In this document: positions 16,076 through 25,728 of the stretch, one piece after another
How the letters are laid out: each line of letters opens with the position of its first letter
How positions within the stretch are numbered: the first letter of the stretch is position 1
Source of the DNA: Bradyrhizobium sp. NAS96.2
GTDB taxonomy: Bacteria; Pseudomonadota; Alphaproteobacteria; Rhizobiales; Xanthobacteraceae
NCBI RefSeq assembly: GCF_001908235.1
Contig: NZ_LGHK01000007.1
Coordinates: 27,931-91,930, forward strand
DNA length: 64,000 nt
Direction of reading: 5' to 3'
Translations under genes and position numbers: made by a program
Notes under the pieces: model-generated
Databases searched by the model: none
What the model saw: the letters and a program-made list of their open reading frames with translations, nothing else
Told to the model about the DNA's origin: nothing

Positions 16076-17410
16076 ATGCAAATCTCAATAGGATGGCGTC
16101 GAACTGCGCGCGTTTTTTTTCCTTTTGCTGCTGGATACTATCTTTCGTACCTGTTTCGATCAATCAACGCTTTGATCGCCGGCCATCTCAGCTCGGATAC
16201 CGGGCTTGGGACTGCTGACCTCGGGTTGCTGACGTCAGTCCATTTCCTCATTTTCGCGGCGGCTCAGATCCCCATCGGCATATTGTTAGACCGCTTTGGT
16301 CCGCGTCGCGTCCAGAGTGCTCTGCTCTTGCTAGCCGCAGTAGGGACCGTACTTTTTGCGGTATCGACCGGTTTCCTGTCACTTCTGATCGCGCGTGCAA
16401 TGATCGGGCTTGGCGTGGCGGCGTCGCTCGCAGCAGGGCTGAAGTCCATCGTTCTTTGGTTTCCCAGGGAGCGAGTTGCCTTGCTTAACGGCTACATGAT
16501 CATGCTGGGATCGCTAGGAGCGGTGACCGCTACGGCTCCAGTCGAACACCTACTCGCTTGGATGGGTTGGCGGCAGCTCTTTGAGATCCTGGCGGCCGCG
16601 ACCGGCGCGACCGCCATCCTCATCTATGTCGTGGTTCCTGAACGAGCCATTGTCCCATCGACGGCGTCAATTCCCATCACCCTTTGCTCCGTTTTCGCCG
16701 ATGGGCGTTTCTGGCGTATTGCACCGTTGTCGGCGACTTGCATTGGATCGGCCTGGTCTCTCCAGGGATTGTGGGCATCGCCGTGGCTGACAGACGTAGA
16801 GGGGCTCGATCGCGCAAATCTCGTCAGAGAGCTCTTCATAATGTCGATCGGACTTTGCGGCGGTGCCTGGCTGTTCGGCACGACGGTCCATCACATCAAA
16901 CGAAGAGAAATCGGGGCGGAGACGATATTAGCGATGGTTGCAGTGCTGCTTATCGCAGCCGAGCTGGCCTTGATCCTGCGAGCGCCTCTGCCGTCCGCCC
17001 TGCCCTGGTCCGTTGTCGCAATTGTCGGAACAGCAACCGTGGTCAGCTTCGCGGTGATAGCGGATTACTTTCCGCTAGAGTTTGCCGGCCGTGCCAACGG
17101 CGCCTTGAACGTTCTGCATTTCGGTTGGGCATTTCTTGCACAGTACGCAACGGGCCTTATCCTGGAGCAATGGTTCATGATCGATGGACATAGGCCCATC
17201 ATCGCCTATCAAGTCGCGTTCGGTCTCAACGTGGCAGTGCAGGTCGCGGCATTGCTCTGGTTCGCGCTTCCTTGGCTCCGATGCTCCGCTTCGTGGATGA
17301 GTTCGTTTTCCTTCTTCGTGCCGGCTAACATTTCCGACGCCGTCGAGTCGGTCGGTTTGTATGAGAGTTCCGTCGTACTAATTCCTGCGGATGACGATGG
17401 GGAGTGGTGA
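16076..17410 (+). CDS. MFS transporter, cargo gene inside the conjugation cluster
   Basis: A 444-residue protein with about twelve membrane helices. The MFS loop-2/3 motif appears as GILLDRFGPRRVQ near residue 70, and the N-terminal half has the usual GLGVAASLAAGLKS helix. The C-terminal 30 residues are polar. It is not part of the conserved conjugation machinery and separates copG from trbB by 1.6 kb. Imperfect direct repeats bracket it, suggesting later insertion. Substrate unknown; the family includes sugar-phosphate, nitrate and organic-acid carriers. No strong Shine-Dalgarno; ATG 16076 is the first in-frame start. Confidence 0.7.
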   Translation: MQISIGWRRTARVFFPFAAGYYLSYLFRSINALIAGHLSSDTGLGTADLGLLTSVHFLIFAAAQIPIGILLDRFGPRRVQSALLLLAAVGTVLFAVSTGFLSLLIARAMIGLGVAASLAAGLKSIVLWFPRERVALLNGYMIMLGSLGAVTATAPVEHLLAWMGWRQLFEILAAATGATAILIYVVVPERAIVPSTASIPITLCSVFADGRFWRIAPLSATCIGSAWSLQGLWASPWLTDVEGLDRANLVRELFIMSIGLCGGAWLFGTTVHHIKRREIGAETILAMVAVLLIAAELALILRAPLPSALPWSVVAIVGTATVVSFAVIADYFPLEFAGRANGALNVLHFGWAFLAQYATGLILEQWFMIDGHRPIIAYQVAFGLNVAVQVAALLWFALPWLRCSASWMSSFSFFVPANISDAVESVGLYESSVVLIPADDDGEW

Positions 17411-17462
17411 GCCGCGACTGCTATCCGATCGCGTAGGTCTCAAAATTCAGCGCTGACTTTCT

Positions 17463-17484
17463 TTTTCTACGCCGGTCTACGATC
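17463..17484 (+). repeat. Imperfect direct repeat, right of the MFS gene
   Basis: Partner of 15980-16001 (about 18 of 22 positions identical). It lies just upstream of trbB. Confidence 0.45.
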
Positions 17485-17582
17485 ACCGAAAGCGCTCGTT
17501 GCGCCAAGTCCACTGGTGCCCTTGTAATTGTCCCCATCTGAAGGCGCTCAATCTACGGGGCCCTCGTTCGGTGGGGACAGCG

Positions 17583-18545
17583 GTGGCAGTTAATTCCTTT
17601 CAATCGGAAGCGAATTCGCGCGGTGCGAGAATGCTGCGTAGCGCACTTGGCGCGGCGATTGCCGGCTACCTCGAAGATGAGACGATTATCGAGGTCATGC
17701 TCAATCCAGATGGGCGGTTGTGGATTGACCGGTTATCAAATGGCCTGATCGACACCGGCGAAACTCTGTCCGCAGCGGATGGCGAGCGCATTGTTCGCCT
17801 GGTGGCGCATCATGTGGGGGCCGAGGTGCATGCCGGCGCGCCACGGGTTTCGGCCGAATTGCCTGGCACCGGGGAGCGCTTTGAAGGTCTCTTGCCTCCG
17901 GTCGTTGCTGCACCGGCTTTTGCTATCCGCAAGCCCGCTGTCGCCGTGTTTACGCTCGGCGATTATGTCGCCAAGGAGATCATGACTTCGGAGCAGGCCA
18001 AGATCCTCAAGAGCGCGGTCGCCGCACGCAAGAACATCCTCGTCGCCGGGGGGACATCGACGGGCAAGACAACGTTGACAAATGCGCTCTTGGCCGAGGT
18101 CGCGAAGACTTCCGATCGGGTCGTGCTGATCGAAGATACTCGAGAACTCCAGTGCAAAGCGCCAAATCTCGTAGCTTTGCGAACAAAAGATGGTGTCGCC
18201 ACACTATCAGATCTCGTTCGGTCCTCGCTGCGACTACGTCCGGATCGTATCCCGATCGGCGAGGTCCGCGGTGCCGAAGCACTCGATCTGCTCAAGGCCT
18301 GGGGCACCGGTCATCCCGGCGGCATCGGTACCATCCATGCCGGCACCGCCATCGGCGCACTGCGGCGGCTCGAGCAACTCATCCAGGAAGCCGTCATCAC
18401 GGTTCCGCGTGCCCTTATCGCCGAGACCATCAACCTCGTTGCTGTGCTTGCGGGGCGCGGTGCTGACCGTCGCCTCGCTGAGCTCGCCCTCGTCAAGGGA
18501 CTTAGTGCTGCCGGTGACTACAGCCTTTCATCAGCAGGAGACTGA
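17583..18545 (+). CDS. trbB: TrbB, VirB11-type conjugation ATPase
   Basis: A 320-residue traffic ATPase that powers pilus assembly and substrate handling at the inner membrane. The Walker A motif GGTSTGKTT lies near residue 155, the Asp box [10 protein letters not shown] and the His box [11 protein letters not shown] follow. The GTG at 17583 was chosen because GGGG lies a few bases upstream and because the product then begins with [11 protein letters not shown]..., matching family length; the frame is open further upstream to 17499. It heads the trb block, 2 bp before trbC. Confidence 0.92.
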   Translation: MAVNSFQSEANSRGARMLRSALGAAIAGYLEDETIIEVMLNPDGRLWIDRLSNGLIDTGETLSAADGERIVRLVAHHVGAEVHAGAPRVSAELPGTGERFEGLLPPVVAAPAFAIRKPAVAVFTLGDYVAKEIMTSEQAKILKSAVAARKNILVAGGTSTGKTTLTNALLAEVAKTSDRVVLIEDTRELQCKAPNLVALRTKDGVATLSDLVRSSLRLRPDRIPIGEVRGAEALDLLKAWGTGHPGGIGTIHAGTAIGALRRLEQLIQEAVITVPRALIAETINLVAVLAGRGADRRLAELALVKGLSAAGDYSLSSAGD

Positions 18546-18546
18546 C

Positions 18547-18873
18547 ATGCGTCAGCAATTTCGAGTTCTTCAAGATACGGCTTCACTTGCCGCGTTCGGC
18601 ACGATTCTCTTGGCCACAGCACCGGCATGGGCGGCTGGCTCGAACATGCCGTGGGAGCAGCCGCTCAATCAGATCCTGCAATCGGTAGAAGGCCCCGTCG
18701 CCAAGATCATCGCCGTCATCATCATCGTCGTGACCGGACTGACGCTCGCGTTCGGAGATTCGTCGGGTGGTTTCCGCAGACTGATCCAGATCGTGTTCGG
18801 TCTGTCGATTGCGTTCGCCGCCTCGAGCTTCTTCCTATCGTTCTTCTCTTTCGGTGGCGGCGTGGTGATTTGA
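18547..18873 (+). CDS. trbC: TrbC, major conjugative pilin precursor
   Basis: The 108-residue precursor has a signal peptide ending near APAWA (about residue 30), followed by two long hydrophobic helices (KIIAVIIIVVTGLTLAFGD and FGLSIAFAASSFFLSFF). TrbC is the VirB2-like pilin that TraF processes and cyclises. The ATG at 18547 lies 1 bp after the trbB stop. Its stop overlaps the trbD start (TGATG). Confidence 0.9.
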   Translation: MRQQFRVLQDTASLAAFGTILLATAPAWAAGSNMPWEQPLNQILQSVEGPVAKIIAVIIIVVTGLTLAFGDSSGGFRRLIQIVFGLSIAFAASSFFLSFFSFGGGVVI

Positions 18874-19136
18874 TGGATGAACCTGTGGTCGGCTTCGTTG
18901 TGCCCGTTCACCGTGCTCTGACCGAACCAATCCTGATGGGCGGAGCACCCCGGGCGGTCGCGATTGTCAACGGTACGCTTGCCGCGGCCCTTGGTCTTGG
19001 ATTGCGGCTCTGGATCGCGGGCCTCGTCCTCTGGTTCCTCGGCCATATGGCCGCCGTCTGGGCCGCCAAGCGCGATTCAGCCTTTGTCGATGTGGTGCGC
19101 CGACATCTGCGCATTCCCGGTCATCTCAACGCCTGA
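18873..19136 (+). CDS. trbD: TrbD, VirB3-like inner-membrane protein
   Basis: An 87-residue protein with the family start PVHRALTEPILMGGAPR and one long hydrophobic hairpin (ALGLGLRLWIAGLVLWFLGHM). TrbD corresponds to VirB3 and associates with the TrbE ATPase and the pilus base. The ATG overlaps the trbC stop by one base. trbE follows after 10 bp. Confidence 0.9.
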   Translation: MDEPVVGFVVPVHRALTEPILMGGAPRAVAIVNGTLAAALGLGLRLWIAGLVLWFLGHMAAVWAAKRDSAFVDVVRRHLRIPGHLNA

Positions 19137-19146
19137 GCCCTTGGTC

Positions 19147-21588
19147 ATGATGAATCTCGCCGAATATCGCCATTCCAATGCCCGGCTCGCCGACTTCCTA
19201 CCTTGGGCAGCTCTCGTCGACGAGGGAATTATCTTGAACAAGGATGGCTCGTTCCAACGGACAGCAAAGTTCCGTGGGCCTGACCTCGACAGCGCCGTGC
19301 CGGCTGAACTCGTCGCCGTCGCCGGCCGTTTGAACAATGCTTTGCGGCGGCTCGGCTCAGGCTGGGCGGTATTCGTTGAAGCGCAGCGCCACTTTGCGGG
19401 TGCGTACCCGCCGAACACCTTTCCGGATGTCGCCTCAGCGCTGGTCGATGCCGAACGCAAAGCTCAGTTTGAAGAGGCGGGCGCCCACTATGAGTCCAGC
19501 TATTTCCTGACCTTCCTCTATCTACCGCCTGAGGAGGGGGCCGCGAAAGCAGAAAGATTGCTTTATGAGGGCAGCGATCGCGCCGTTGGAGCCGACGCGC
19601 GCGAGCTGCTTCGTGGATTTGTCGATCAGACCAATCGCGTGCTGCAGCTCGTTGAAGGGTTCATGCCCGAATGTGCGTGGCTCGATGATCAGGACACGTT
19701 GACCTACCTGCACTCAACGATTTCGACCAAGCGTCATCGCGTTCGAGTGCCGGAAATCCCCATGTACATCGATGCGCTGTTGGCCGATCAGCCGCTGACC
19801 GGCGGGCTCGAGCCGATGCTGGGGTCGGCCAACGTCCGGGTTCTGACGATCGTCGGCTTTCCGGGCGCGACGACGCCGGGGATTCTGGACGACCTGAATC
19901 GCCTCGCATTCTCATATCGCTGGTCGACCCGCGCGATCATGCTCGACAAGACTGATGCCACGAAGCTGCTGACCAAGATTCGCCGCCAATGGTTCGCCAA
20001 GAGAAAGTCCATCGGCGCCATTCTCAAGGAGGTCATGACCAACGAGGCGTCAACGCTGCTTGATACCGACGCTCACAACAAGGCGCTGGACGCCGATGCG
20101 GCGTTGCAGGAACTCGGTTCGGATCAGATTGGGCAAGCCTTCGTCACAGCGACCATCACCGTGTGGGACGGCAATCCCCATGCTGCCGATGAAAAGCTCC
20201 GCTTGGTCGAGAAGGTCATTCAGGGACGCGATTTTACCTGCATGATCGAGACGGTGAACGCCGTGGAAGCCTGGCTCGGCAGTCTACCCGGTCATGTCTA
20301 CGCCAATGTGCGGCAGCCGCCGATTTCGACCCTCAACCTCGCCCATATGATTCCGATGTCGGCCGTATGGGCGGGCGAGATGAGGGATTTCCACTTCAAG
20401 GGGCCGCCCCTCCTGTTCGGCAAGACCGAGGGATCGACCCCGTTCCGATTCTCCCTCCACGTCGGCGATGTCGGCCATACCCTCGTGGTGGGACCGACGG
20501 GCGCTGGTAAATCCGTGTTGCTGGCGCTGATGGCGCTCCAGTTCCGCCGCTACCCGGATGCTCAGGTCTTTGCGTTCGATTTTGGCGGCTCGATCCGGGC
20601 GGCCGCGCTCGCCATGGGCGGCGACTGGCATGATCTCGGCGGTGCATTGTCCGATGGCGGCGGCCAACTCGTTGCGTTGCAGCCGCTGGCCTGGATCGAC
20701 GACCCTTCCGAGCGCGGATGGGCCACGGAATGGATCGGCGCGATCCTTGCACGCGAAAAGATCGAGATCACGCCGGAGGTGAAGGATCATCTGTGGTCGG
20801 CTCTGACGTCGCTCGCCTCGGCGCCCATGCAGGAGCGCACCCTGACGGGCCTGTCGGTCCTGCTGCAATCGAACTCCCTGAAACGTGCGCTGCAACCCTA
20901 TTGCCTGGGCGGTCCGTCCGGACACCTGCTTGATGCCGAACACGAGCGCCTCGGCGAGGCCTCGGTCCAGGCGTTTGAAACTGAAGGGTTGATCGGAACG
21001 AGTGCGGCCCCGGCCGTGCTGGCTTACTTGTTCCATCGTATTGGGGACCGCCTCGACGGCCGGCCGACCCTCTTGATTGTCGATGAAGGCTGGCTTGCGC
21101 TCGACGACGAGGATTTTGCGGGCCAACTCCGCGAATGGTTGAAGACCCTTCGGAAGAAGAACGCATCCGTCATTTTCGCCACCCAGTCGCTTTCGGACAT
21201 TGACGGCTCGGCGATCGCGCCGGCGATCATCGAAAGCTGTCCGACGCGCCTGTTGCTGCCGAACGAGCGGGCGATCGAGCCGCAGATTACCGCCATCTAT
21301 CGCCGCTTTGGCCTCAACGACCGGCAGATCGAGCTTCTGAGCCGGGCAACCCCGAAGCGCGACTACTATTGTCAATCGCGTCGCGGCAACCGCATGTTCG
21401 AACTTGGCCTTGGTGATGTCGCGCTCGCATTTACCGCCGCCTCTTCCAAGACAGACCAGGCTGCAATCGCGCAGCTTCTCGCCGAACATGGACCTGACGG
21501 GTTCGTGCCGGCCTGGCTCCAGCACCGGGGCGCCGCCTGGGCCGCAGACTTGATCCCCAATCTTGCAAATCTGGAGAAATCGCTATGA
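19147..21588 (+). CDS. trbE: TrbE, VirB4-type conjugation ATPase
   Basis: At 813 residues this is the largest protein of the mating-pair apparatus. The N-terminal CagE/TrbE domain starts MMNLAEYRHSNARLADFLPW. The ATPase half has Walker A GPTGAGKSVLLALM near residue 449 and Walker B LLIVDEGWLALDDE near 643. The conserved FATQSLSDIDGSAIAPAIIE motif follows. It energises pilus biogenesis at the inner membrane. Two adjacent ATGs (19147 and 19150) are possible starts. The stop overlaps the trbJ start (ATGA at 21585). Confidence 0.93.
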   Translation: MMNLAEYRHSNARLADFLPWAALVDEGIILNKDGSFQRTAKFRGPDLDSAVPAELVAVAGRLNNALRRLGSGWAVFVEAQRHFAGAYPPNTFPDVASALVDAERKAQFEEAGAHYESSYFLTFLYLPPEEGAAKAERLLYEGSDRAVGADARELLRGFVDQTNRVLQLVEGFMPECAWLDDQDTLTYLHSTISTKRHRVRVPEIPMYIDALLADQPLTGGLEPMLGSANVRVLTIVGFPGATTPGILDDLNRLAFSYRWSTRAIMLDKTDATKLLTKIRRQWFAKRKSIGAILKEVMTNEASTLLDTDAHNKALDADAALQELGSDQIGQAFVTATITVWDGNPHAADEKLRLVEKVIQGRDFTCMIETVNAVEAWLGSLPGHVYANVRQPPISTLNLAHMIPMSAVWAGEMRDFHFKGPPLLFGKTEGSTPFRFSLHVGDVGHTLVVGPTGAGKSVLLALMALQFRRYPDAQVFAFDFGGSIRAAALAMGGDWHDLGGALSDGGGQLVALQPLAWIDDPSERGWATEWIGAILAREKIEITPEVKDHLWSALTSLASAPMQERTLTGLSVLLQSNSLKRALQPYCLGGPSGHLLDAEHERLGEASVQAFETEGLIGTSAAPAVLAYLFHRIGDRLDGRPTLLIVDEGWLALDDEDFAGQLREWLKTLRKKNASVIFATQSLSDIDGSAIAPAIIESCPTRLLLPNERAIEPQITAIYRRFGLNDRQIELLSRATPKRDYYCQSRRGNRMFELGLGDVALAFTAASSKTDQAAIAQLLAEHGPDGFVPAWLQHRGAAWAADLIPNLANLEKSL

Positions 21589-22316
21589 GGCGTCTTGGCC
21601 TATTGGCAGCCGCTAGCACCCTGGTGCTGGTGCTTGGCGTCGCGGTGCCCGCAAGGGCGCTCATCGTCTTTGATCCCAACAACTACGTTCAGAATGTCCT
21701 GACCGCCGCGCGGGAGCTCCAGCAGATCAACAACCAGATCACCTCGTTGCAGAACGAGGCGCAGATGTTGATCAACCAGGCAAGGAATCTGGCAAACCTG
21801 CCTTATTCATCGCTGCAGCAATTGCAATCCTCGATCCAGCGGACACAGCAATTGCTGAGCCAAGCCCAGCGGATCGCCTACGACGTTCAGCAGATCGATC
21901 GCGCGTTCTCGACAAGCTACGCGCCGGTCACCGGAAGCCAGTCCAGCCAATTGCTGATCACAAACGCTCAATCGCGGTGGCAGAATACTTATGCAGCAAC
22001 GCAAGACGCGCTCCGGGTCCAGGCTGGTATCGTTGGCAACCTCGATACCAATCGCATCCAAACGTCCGCGCTCGTAACCTCAAGCCAAGGCGCGAGCGGC
22101 GCCTTGCAGGCAACGCAGGCCGGCAACCAGATTCTCGCGCTGAGCGCGCAGCAGCTCGCCGACCTGACCGCAGTCATGACCGCACAGAGTCGGGCGCAGA
22201 GTCTTGAAGCGGCGCAGCGCGCCGCGGCCCAAGACCAGGGCCGAGAGCAGCTCCGACGGTTCTTGATGCCGGGTCAGGGCTATCAATCTCAAGACGTGCG
22301 GATGTTCCACCAATGA
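21585..22316 (+). CDS. trbJ: TrbJ, VirB5-like minor pilin
   Basis: The 243-residue periplasmic protein has a signal peptide (MRRLGLLAAASTLVLVLGVA, cleavage near ARA). A Gln/Asn-rich coiled-coil follows, with many repeats of the LQQINNQITSLQNEAQ type. It is the VirB5 equivalent, thought to sit at the pilus tip. ATGA overlaps couple it with both trbE and trbK. Confidence 0.92.
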   Translation: MRRLGLLAAASTLVLVLGVAVPARALIVFDPNNYVQNVLTAARELQQINNQITSLQNEAQMLINQARNLANLPYSSLQQLQSSIQRTQQLLSQAQRIAYDVQQIDRAFSTSYAPVTGSQSSQLLITNAQSRWQNTYAATQDALRVQAGIVGNLDTNRIQTSALVTSSQGASGALQATQAGNQILALSAQQLADLTAVMTAQSRAQSLEAAQRAAAQDQGREQLRRFLMPGQGYQSQDVRMFHQ

Positions 22317-22684
22317 CTGACGTAAACGCATTCAAGGCCTTGTCGCTGCTTACGACAATCGGCGTATTGGTCGTCGCTGCCTGCACGATTCAGCTTCGCG
22401 GTGGCGACGATTCTCCGCCACTGCCGGAGAAAGCGCAGACGACAGGTGCAACCAGTTCCGACCTGGTACGCTGCCGCGGTGTCACCTCCGAGGAAACGTC
22501 GGGTTACCGGCATTGTAAGCAGGTTTGGGACGAAAACCGGCGTCGTTTCTTTGGCAGGAAGGATGGTGCCGCAGTTCCTGGCCAGGATGATTCGGCCGCG
22601 AGCTTAGCGCCCGCCCCAAAGGATCAGAGCCGCTTCGTGCAAGGATATCCGCCCCTGGCAACACCTGAGGCGAGCAAGCCATGA
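22313..22684 (+). CDS. trbK: TrbK-like entry-exclusion lipoprotein
   Basis: A 123-residue protein with a lipoprotein-type signal sequence (hydrophobic LLTTIGVLVVAA, then Cys near residue 24) and a polar, weakly conserved remainder carrying the family motif LVRCRGVT...C. TrbK proteins block redundant transfer between cells carrying the same element. The position between trbJ and trbL and the ATGA overlaps on both sides support the call more than sequence similarity does, because the family diverges rapidly. Confidence 0.75.
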   Translation: MTDVNAFKALSLLTTIGVLVVAACTIQLRGGDDSPPLPEKAQTTGATSSDLVRCRGVTSEETSGYRHCKQVWDENRRRFFGRKDGAAVPGQDDSAASLAPAPKDQSRFVQGYPPLATPEASKP

Positions 22685-23916
22685 CTGGTACAGGGATTAT
22701 CGACCAGTTCCTGGAAACGTTTACGCGCTATATCGATAACGGCTTCGGGCTGCTGGGTAGCGATGTCGGATATCTCGCGACGACCCTTGCCGCAATCGAC
22801 ATTACGCTCGCCGCATTGTTCTGGAGTTGGGGAACGGACGAAGACATTATCGCGCGCCTCGTCAAGAAGACGCTCTTCGTCGGCGTCTTTGCCTACCTCA
22901 TCGGCAATTGGAACAGCCTAGCACGCATCGTCTTCGAAAGCTTTGCCGGTCTTGGGCTGAAAGCGTCCGGCTCGAGCTTATCTGCGTCGGATTTCCTGCG
23001 ACCAGGGAAGATCGCTCAAGTCGGCCTCGACGCCGGCCGACCGCTCCTCGATTCGATCTCGAACCTGATGGGTTACATCAGTTTCTTCGAGAATTTCGTC
23101 CAGATCGTCGTTCTCCTGTTCGCCTGGGTCGTGGTGCTGCTCGCCTTCTTCATTCTGGCGGTCCAGCTCTTCGTGACCCTGATCGAGTTCAAACTGACGA
23201 CGCTGGCGGGCTTCGTACTCATTCCTTTCGGCTTGTTTGGCAAGACCGCGTTCGCGGCGGAGCGGCTGCTGGGCAATGTCATGTCATCTGGAATCAAGGT
23301 CCTGGTTCTGGCCGTCATCCTTGGCATTGGTTCTACTCTGTTCTCCCAGTTCACGTCTGGCTTTGCTGGCGGCCAGCCGACCATCGAAGACGCGATGACG
23401 CTGGTCCTTGCGGCGCTTTCATTGCTCGGCCTCGGTATCTTCGGTCCGGGAATCGCAAACGGCCTGGTCTCTGGCGGACCGCAACTCGGCGCCGGTGCCG
23501 CGGCCGGTACGGGACTTGCCGCTGGCGGTGTCGTTGCTGCGGGTGCAGGCCTCGCCGCCGGCGGTGCTAGTCTCGCTGGCGGCGCGATTGCAGGCGCCGC
23601 GCGCGGTGGCGGTGCCGTCTTGAGTGGAGCATCCGCGGCCTATCGAAGTGGCGGCCTTGCTGGCGTCGCGGAGGCGGGCACTTCGGCGGCCATAGGCCCG
23701 TTGCGTCGTGCAGCGGCAACGCTCGGCGGCGGTGGCCAAGCGGGCGAGCAAGCTGCAAGCACTTCGGCAGAAGGGAAAGCACAGCCCGATTGGGCGCGGC
23801 GCATGAAAAGTGCGCATACCATTCGGCATAGTGCGTCGACAGCCGGCCGCGCGGTCCGCTCTGGCGACCACGCCGGCAGCGGCTCCTCCGTCGACTTGTC
23901 TGAAGGAGAGGGCTGA
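22681..23916 (+). CDS. trbL: TrbL, VirB6-like polytopic channel protein
   Basis: A 411-residue inner-membrane protein with about six hydrophobic segments between residues 30 and 290, including VVLLFAWVVVLLAFFILAVQ and a Gly/Ala-rich stretch (GAGAAAGTGLAAGGVVAAGA). A hydrophilic C-terminal tail of about 90 residues follows. It is the VirB6 equivalent in the translocation channel. Its start overlaps the trbK stop (ATGA). A 97-bp gap separates it from trbF, one of the few gaps in the cluster. Confidence 0.9.
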   Translation: MTGTGIIDQFLETFTRYIDNGFGLLGSDVGYLATTLAAIDITLAALFWSWGTDEDIIARLVKKTLFVGVFAYLIGNWNSLARIVFESFAGLGLKASGSSLSASDFLRPGKIAQVGLDAGRPLLDSISNLMGYISFFENFVQIVVLLFAWVVVLLAFFILAVQLFVTLIEFKLTTLAGFVLIPFGLFGKTAFAAERLLGNVMSSGIKVLVLAVILGIGSTLFSQFTSGFAGGQPTIEDAMTLVLAALSLLGLGIFGPGIANGLVSGGPQLGAGAAAGTGLAAGGVVAAGAGLAAGGASLAGGAIAGAARGGGAVLSGASAAYRSGGLAGVAEAGTSAAIGPLRRAAATLGGGGQAGEQAASTSAEGKAQPDWARRMKSAHTIRHSASTAGRAVRSGDHAGSGSSVDLSEGEG

Positions 23917-24013
23917 CACGCGGCATGCGCCTTACACACACCGCGGGCCGATGCCTCAATCAGGACAGCGCACGACCCGTAACCGATCACTTGATCTCAG
24001 GGGGCAGTTATCA

Positions 24014-24697
24014 ATGTTCAAACGACCATCCGTTCACTACGGGCGCATGCCCTCGCCGATCACGCCTTACCAAAAGGCTGCGCAGGTTTGGGACGAACGC
24101 ATTGGGTCTGCCCGCGTGCAGGCCAAAAACTGGCGCTTGATGGCGTTCGGTTGCTTGATGCTGTCCGTCGGGCTTGGCGGGGGCCTGGTCTGGCATTCCA
24201 GCCGAGGATCGATCACGCCTTGGGTGGTTGAAGTCGATCATCTTGGTCAGGCCGAGAGGGTTGCGCCCGCCAACATTGACTATCAGCCGACCGACGCGCA
24301 GATCGCCTACCACCTCGCGCGCTTTATCGAGGATGTCAGAGGCCTGCCCTCGGACGGTATTGTTCTGCGCCAGAACTGGCTTCGGGCCTACGATTTTACG
24401 ACCGATCGTGGGGCGGCAGCGCTCAATGACTATGCGCGCAACAATGACCCCTTTGCCAAGTTGGGCAAGGCGCAGATCTCCGTGGACGTCTCAAGCGTCA
24501 TTCGCGCGTCTTCCGAAAGCTTTCGGATCGCATGGATCCAACGAACCTACGACAACGGCTCGTTGAGTTCGACCGACCGCTGGACTGCAATTCTCACGAT
24601 CGTGATCGAGACGCCGCGCGACGCCGAGCGCCTGCGCAAGAATCCGCTTGGCATCTACGTCCACGCCATCAACTGGTCAAAGGAGTTGAGTCAGTGA
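24014..24697 (+). CDS. trbF: TrbF, VirB8-like assembly factor
   Basis: The 227-residue bitopic protein has the family motif PYQKAAQVWDERIGSARVQA before a single membrane helix (LMAFGCLMLSVGLGGGLVW). A periplasmic VirB8 domain with ARFIEDVRGLPSD and RWTAILTIVIETPRDAERLR follows. The ATG at 24014 is preferred to longer upstream starts because it matches the family N-terminus. The stop overlaps the trbG GTG (GTGA at 24694). Confidence 0.92.
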   Translation: MFKRPSVHYGRMPSPITPYQKAAQVWDERIGSARVQAKNWRLMAFGCLMLSVGLGGGLVWHSSRGSITPWVVEVDHLGQAERVAPANIDYQPTDAQIAYHLARFIEDVRGLPSDGIVLRQNWLRAYDFTTDRGAAALNDYARNNDPFAKLGKAQISVDVSSVIRASSESFRIAWIQRTYDNGSLSSTDRWTAILTIVIETPRDAERLRKNPLGIYVHAINWSKELSQ

Positions 24698-25728
24698 CCA
24701 AGACGCCGTCCGCCGCTCATTCGAAGCGTCCTATCCTGCTCAGCAGGCCCAATTCGCCTTGGTCCGAGTTCGTAACCTCGAATCGAGCAATTCTGTTCAC
24801 GCTCCTGGTTTGTTCATCGGCGCTCGGCGGGTGTGCAACCTACATTCCGCCGCAGATCAGTTATGACGCGGAAGTCCCTCCGTTGCCCGTGTCTCCAGCG
24901 CCTCTCGATGACACATCGCGACCGCTTCACGTTCCACCGCTCTGGAAGCCGGCGCTCGGCGGCAAGTCGGGAGGAAAAGAAGAGCCCGAACCTGTGAGCC
25001 GGGTTGAGACGGCAAACAGCGCGGCCCGCGTCGAACCGCGCAAGCGGGGGTATTTCAATGCAGCGCAAATCTACGCTTACAGTCCCGGTGCGCTTTATCA
25101 GATTTACGCCGCACCGGGGCAGATCACGGATATTGCGCTCGAGGAAGGAGAGCAGTTGACCGGATCCGGACCGATCGCGGCTGGCGACACCGTCCGCTGG
25201 GTCGTGGGCGATACTGAGAGTGGGAGTGGCGATACGCGGCGGGTCCATATTCTGGTCAAGCCGACCCGCGCATCGATCGAAACCAATCTTGTCATCAATA
25301 CCGACCGGCGCACCTACCTGATAGAGCTTCGCTCCCGAGAGCGACCATACATGCCATCCGTCGCCTGGTACTATCCGGAAACCGTGCGCGAACGATCGCG
25401 TTCAGTTGCCCTGAGACCCGTTCTTCCGGATCAGGCGCATCGCGTCGCCCGCTACGCGATTGAAGGGGATAGCGCGCCCTGGCGACCGGTCGCTGCATAT
25501 GACGATGGCCGCAAGGTCTATGTCGAATTCCCGCAGGGGATCGTGCAAGGCGAGATGCCGCCGCTCTTCGTCATCGGACCTGACGGCAAGACCGAACTCG
25601 TCAATTATCGCGCCTACGGCAACGTGTTGATTGTCGACCGGCTGTTTGCAGCGGCCGAACTCCGGCTCGGCGGCGAGCATCCGCAGAAGGTCAGAATTGT
25701 CAGGACTGACGGGAGGCCGTCGTCATGA
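24694..25728 (+). CDS. trbG: TrbG, VirB9-like outer-membrane core protein
   Basis: A 344-residue protein with an N-terminal hydrophobic segment ending in a lipobox-like SSALGGCAT near residue 45. A Pro-rich linker and a C-terminal beta-rich VirB9 domain follow (ALYQIYAAPGQITDIALEEG, RTYLIELRS, YVEFPQGI, YRAYGNVLIVDRLF). With TrbI it forms the envelope-spanning core. The GTG start at 24694 overlaps the trbF stop, and the stop overlaps the trbI ATG. Confidence 0.92.
   Translation: MTKTPSAAHSKRPILLSRPNSPWSEFVTSNRAILFTLLVCSSALGGCATYIPPQISYDAEVPPLPVSPAPLDDTSRPLHVPPLWKPALGGKSGGKEEPEPVSRVETANSAARVEPRKRGYFNAAQIYAYSPGALYQIYAAPGQITDIALEEGEQLTGSGPIAAGDTVRWVVGDTESGSGDTRRVHILVKPTRASIETNLVINTDRRTYLIELRSRERPYMPSVAWYYPETVRERSRSVALRPVLPDQAHRVARYAIEGDSAPWRPVAAYDDGRKVYVEFPQGIVQGEMPPLFVIGPDGKTELVNYRAYGNVLIVDRLFAAAELRLGGEHPQKVRIVRTDGRPSS

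Noticed and set aside
17499..17582. Longer TrbB start at 17499
   Set aside because: The extra 28 residues are unlike the family N-terminus, and the GTG at 17583 has a GGGG Shine-Dalgarno.
20284..21525. A 413-codon minus-strand frame
   Set aside because: Antisense to trbE, which has clear Walker motifs in the plus frame.
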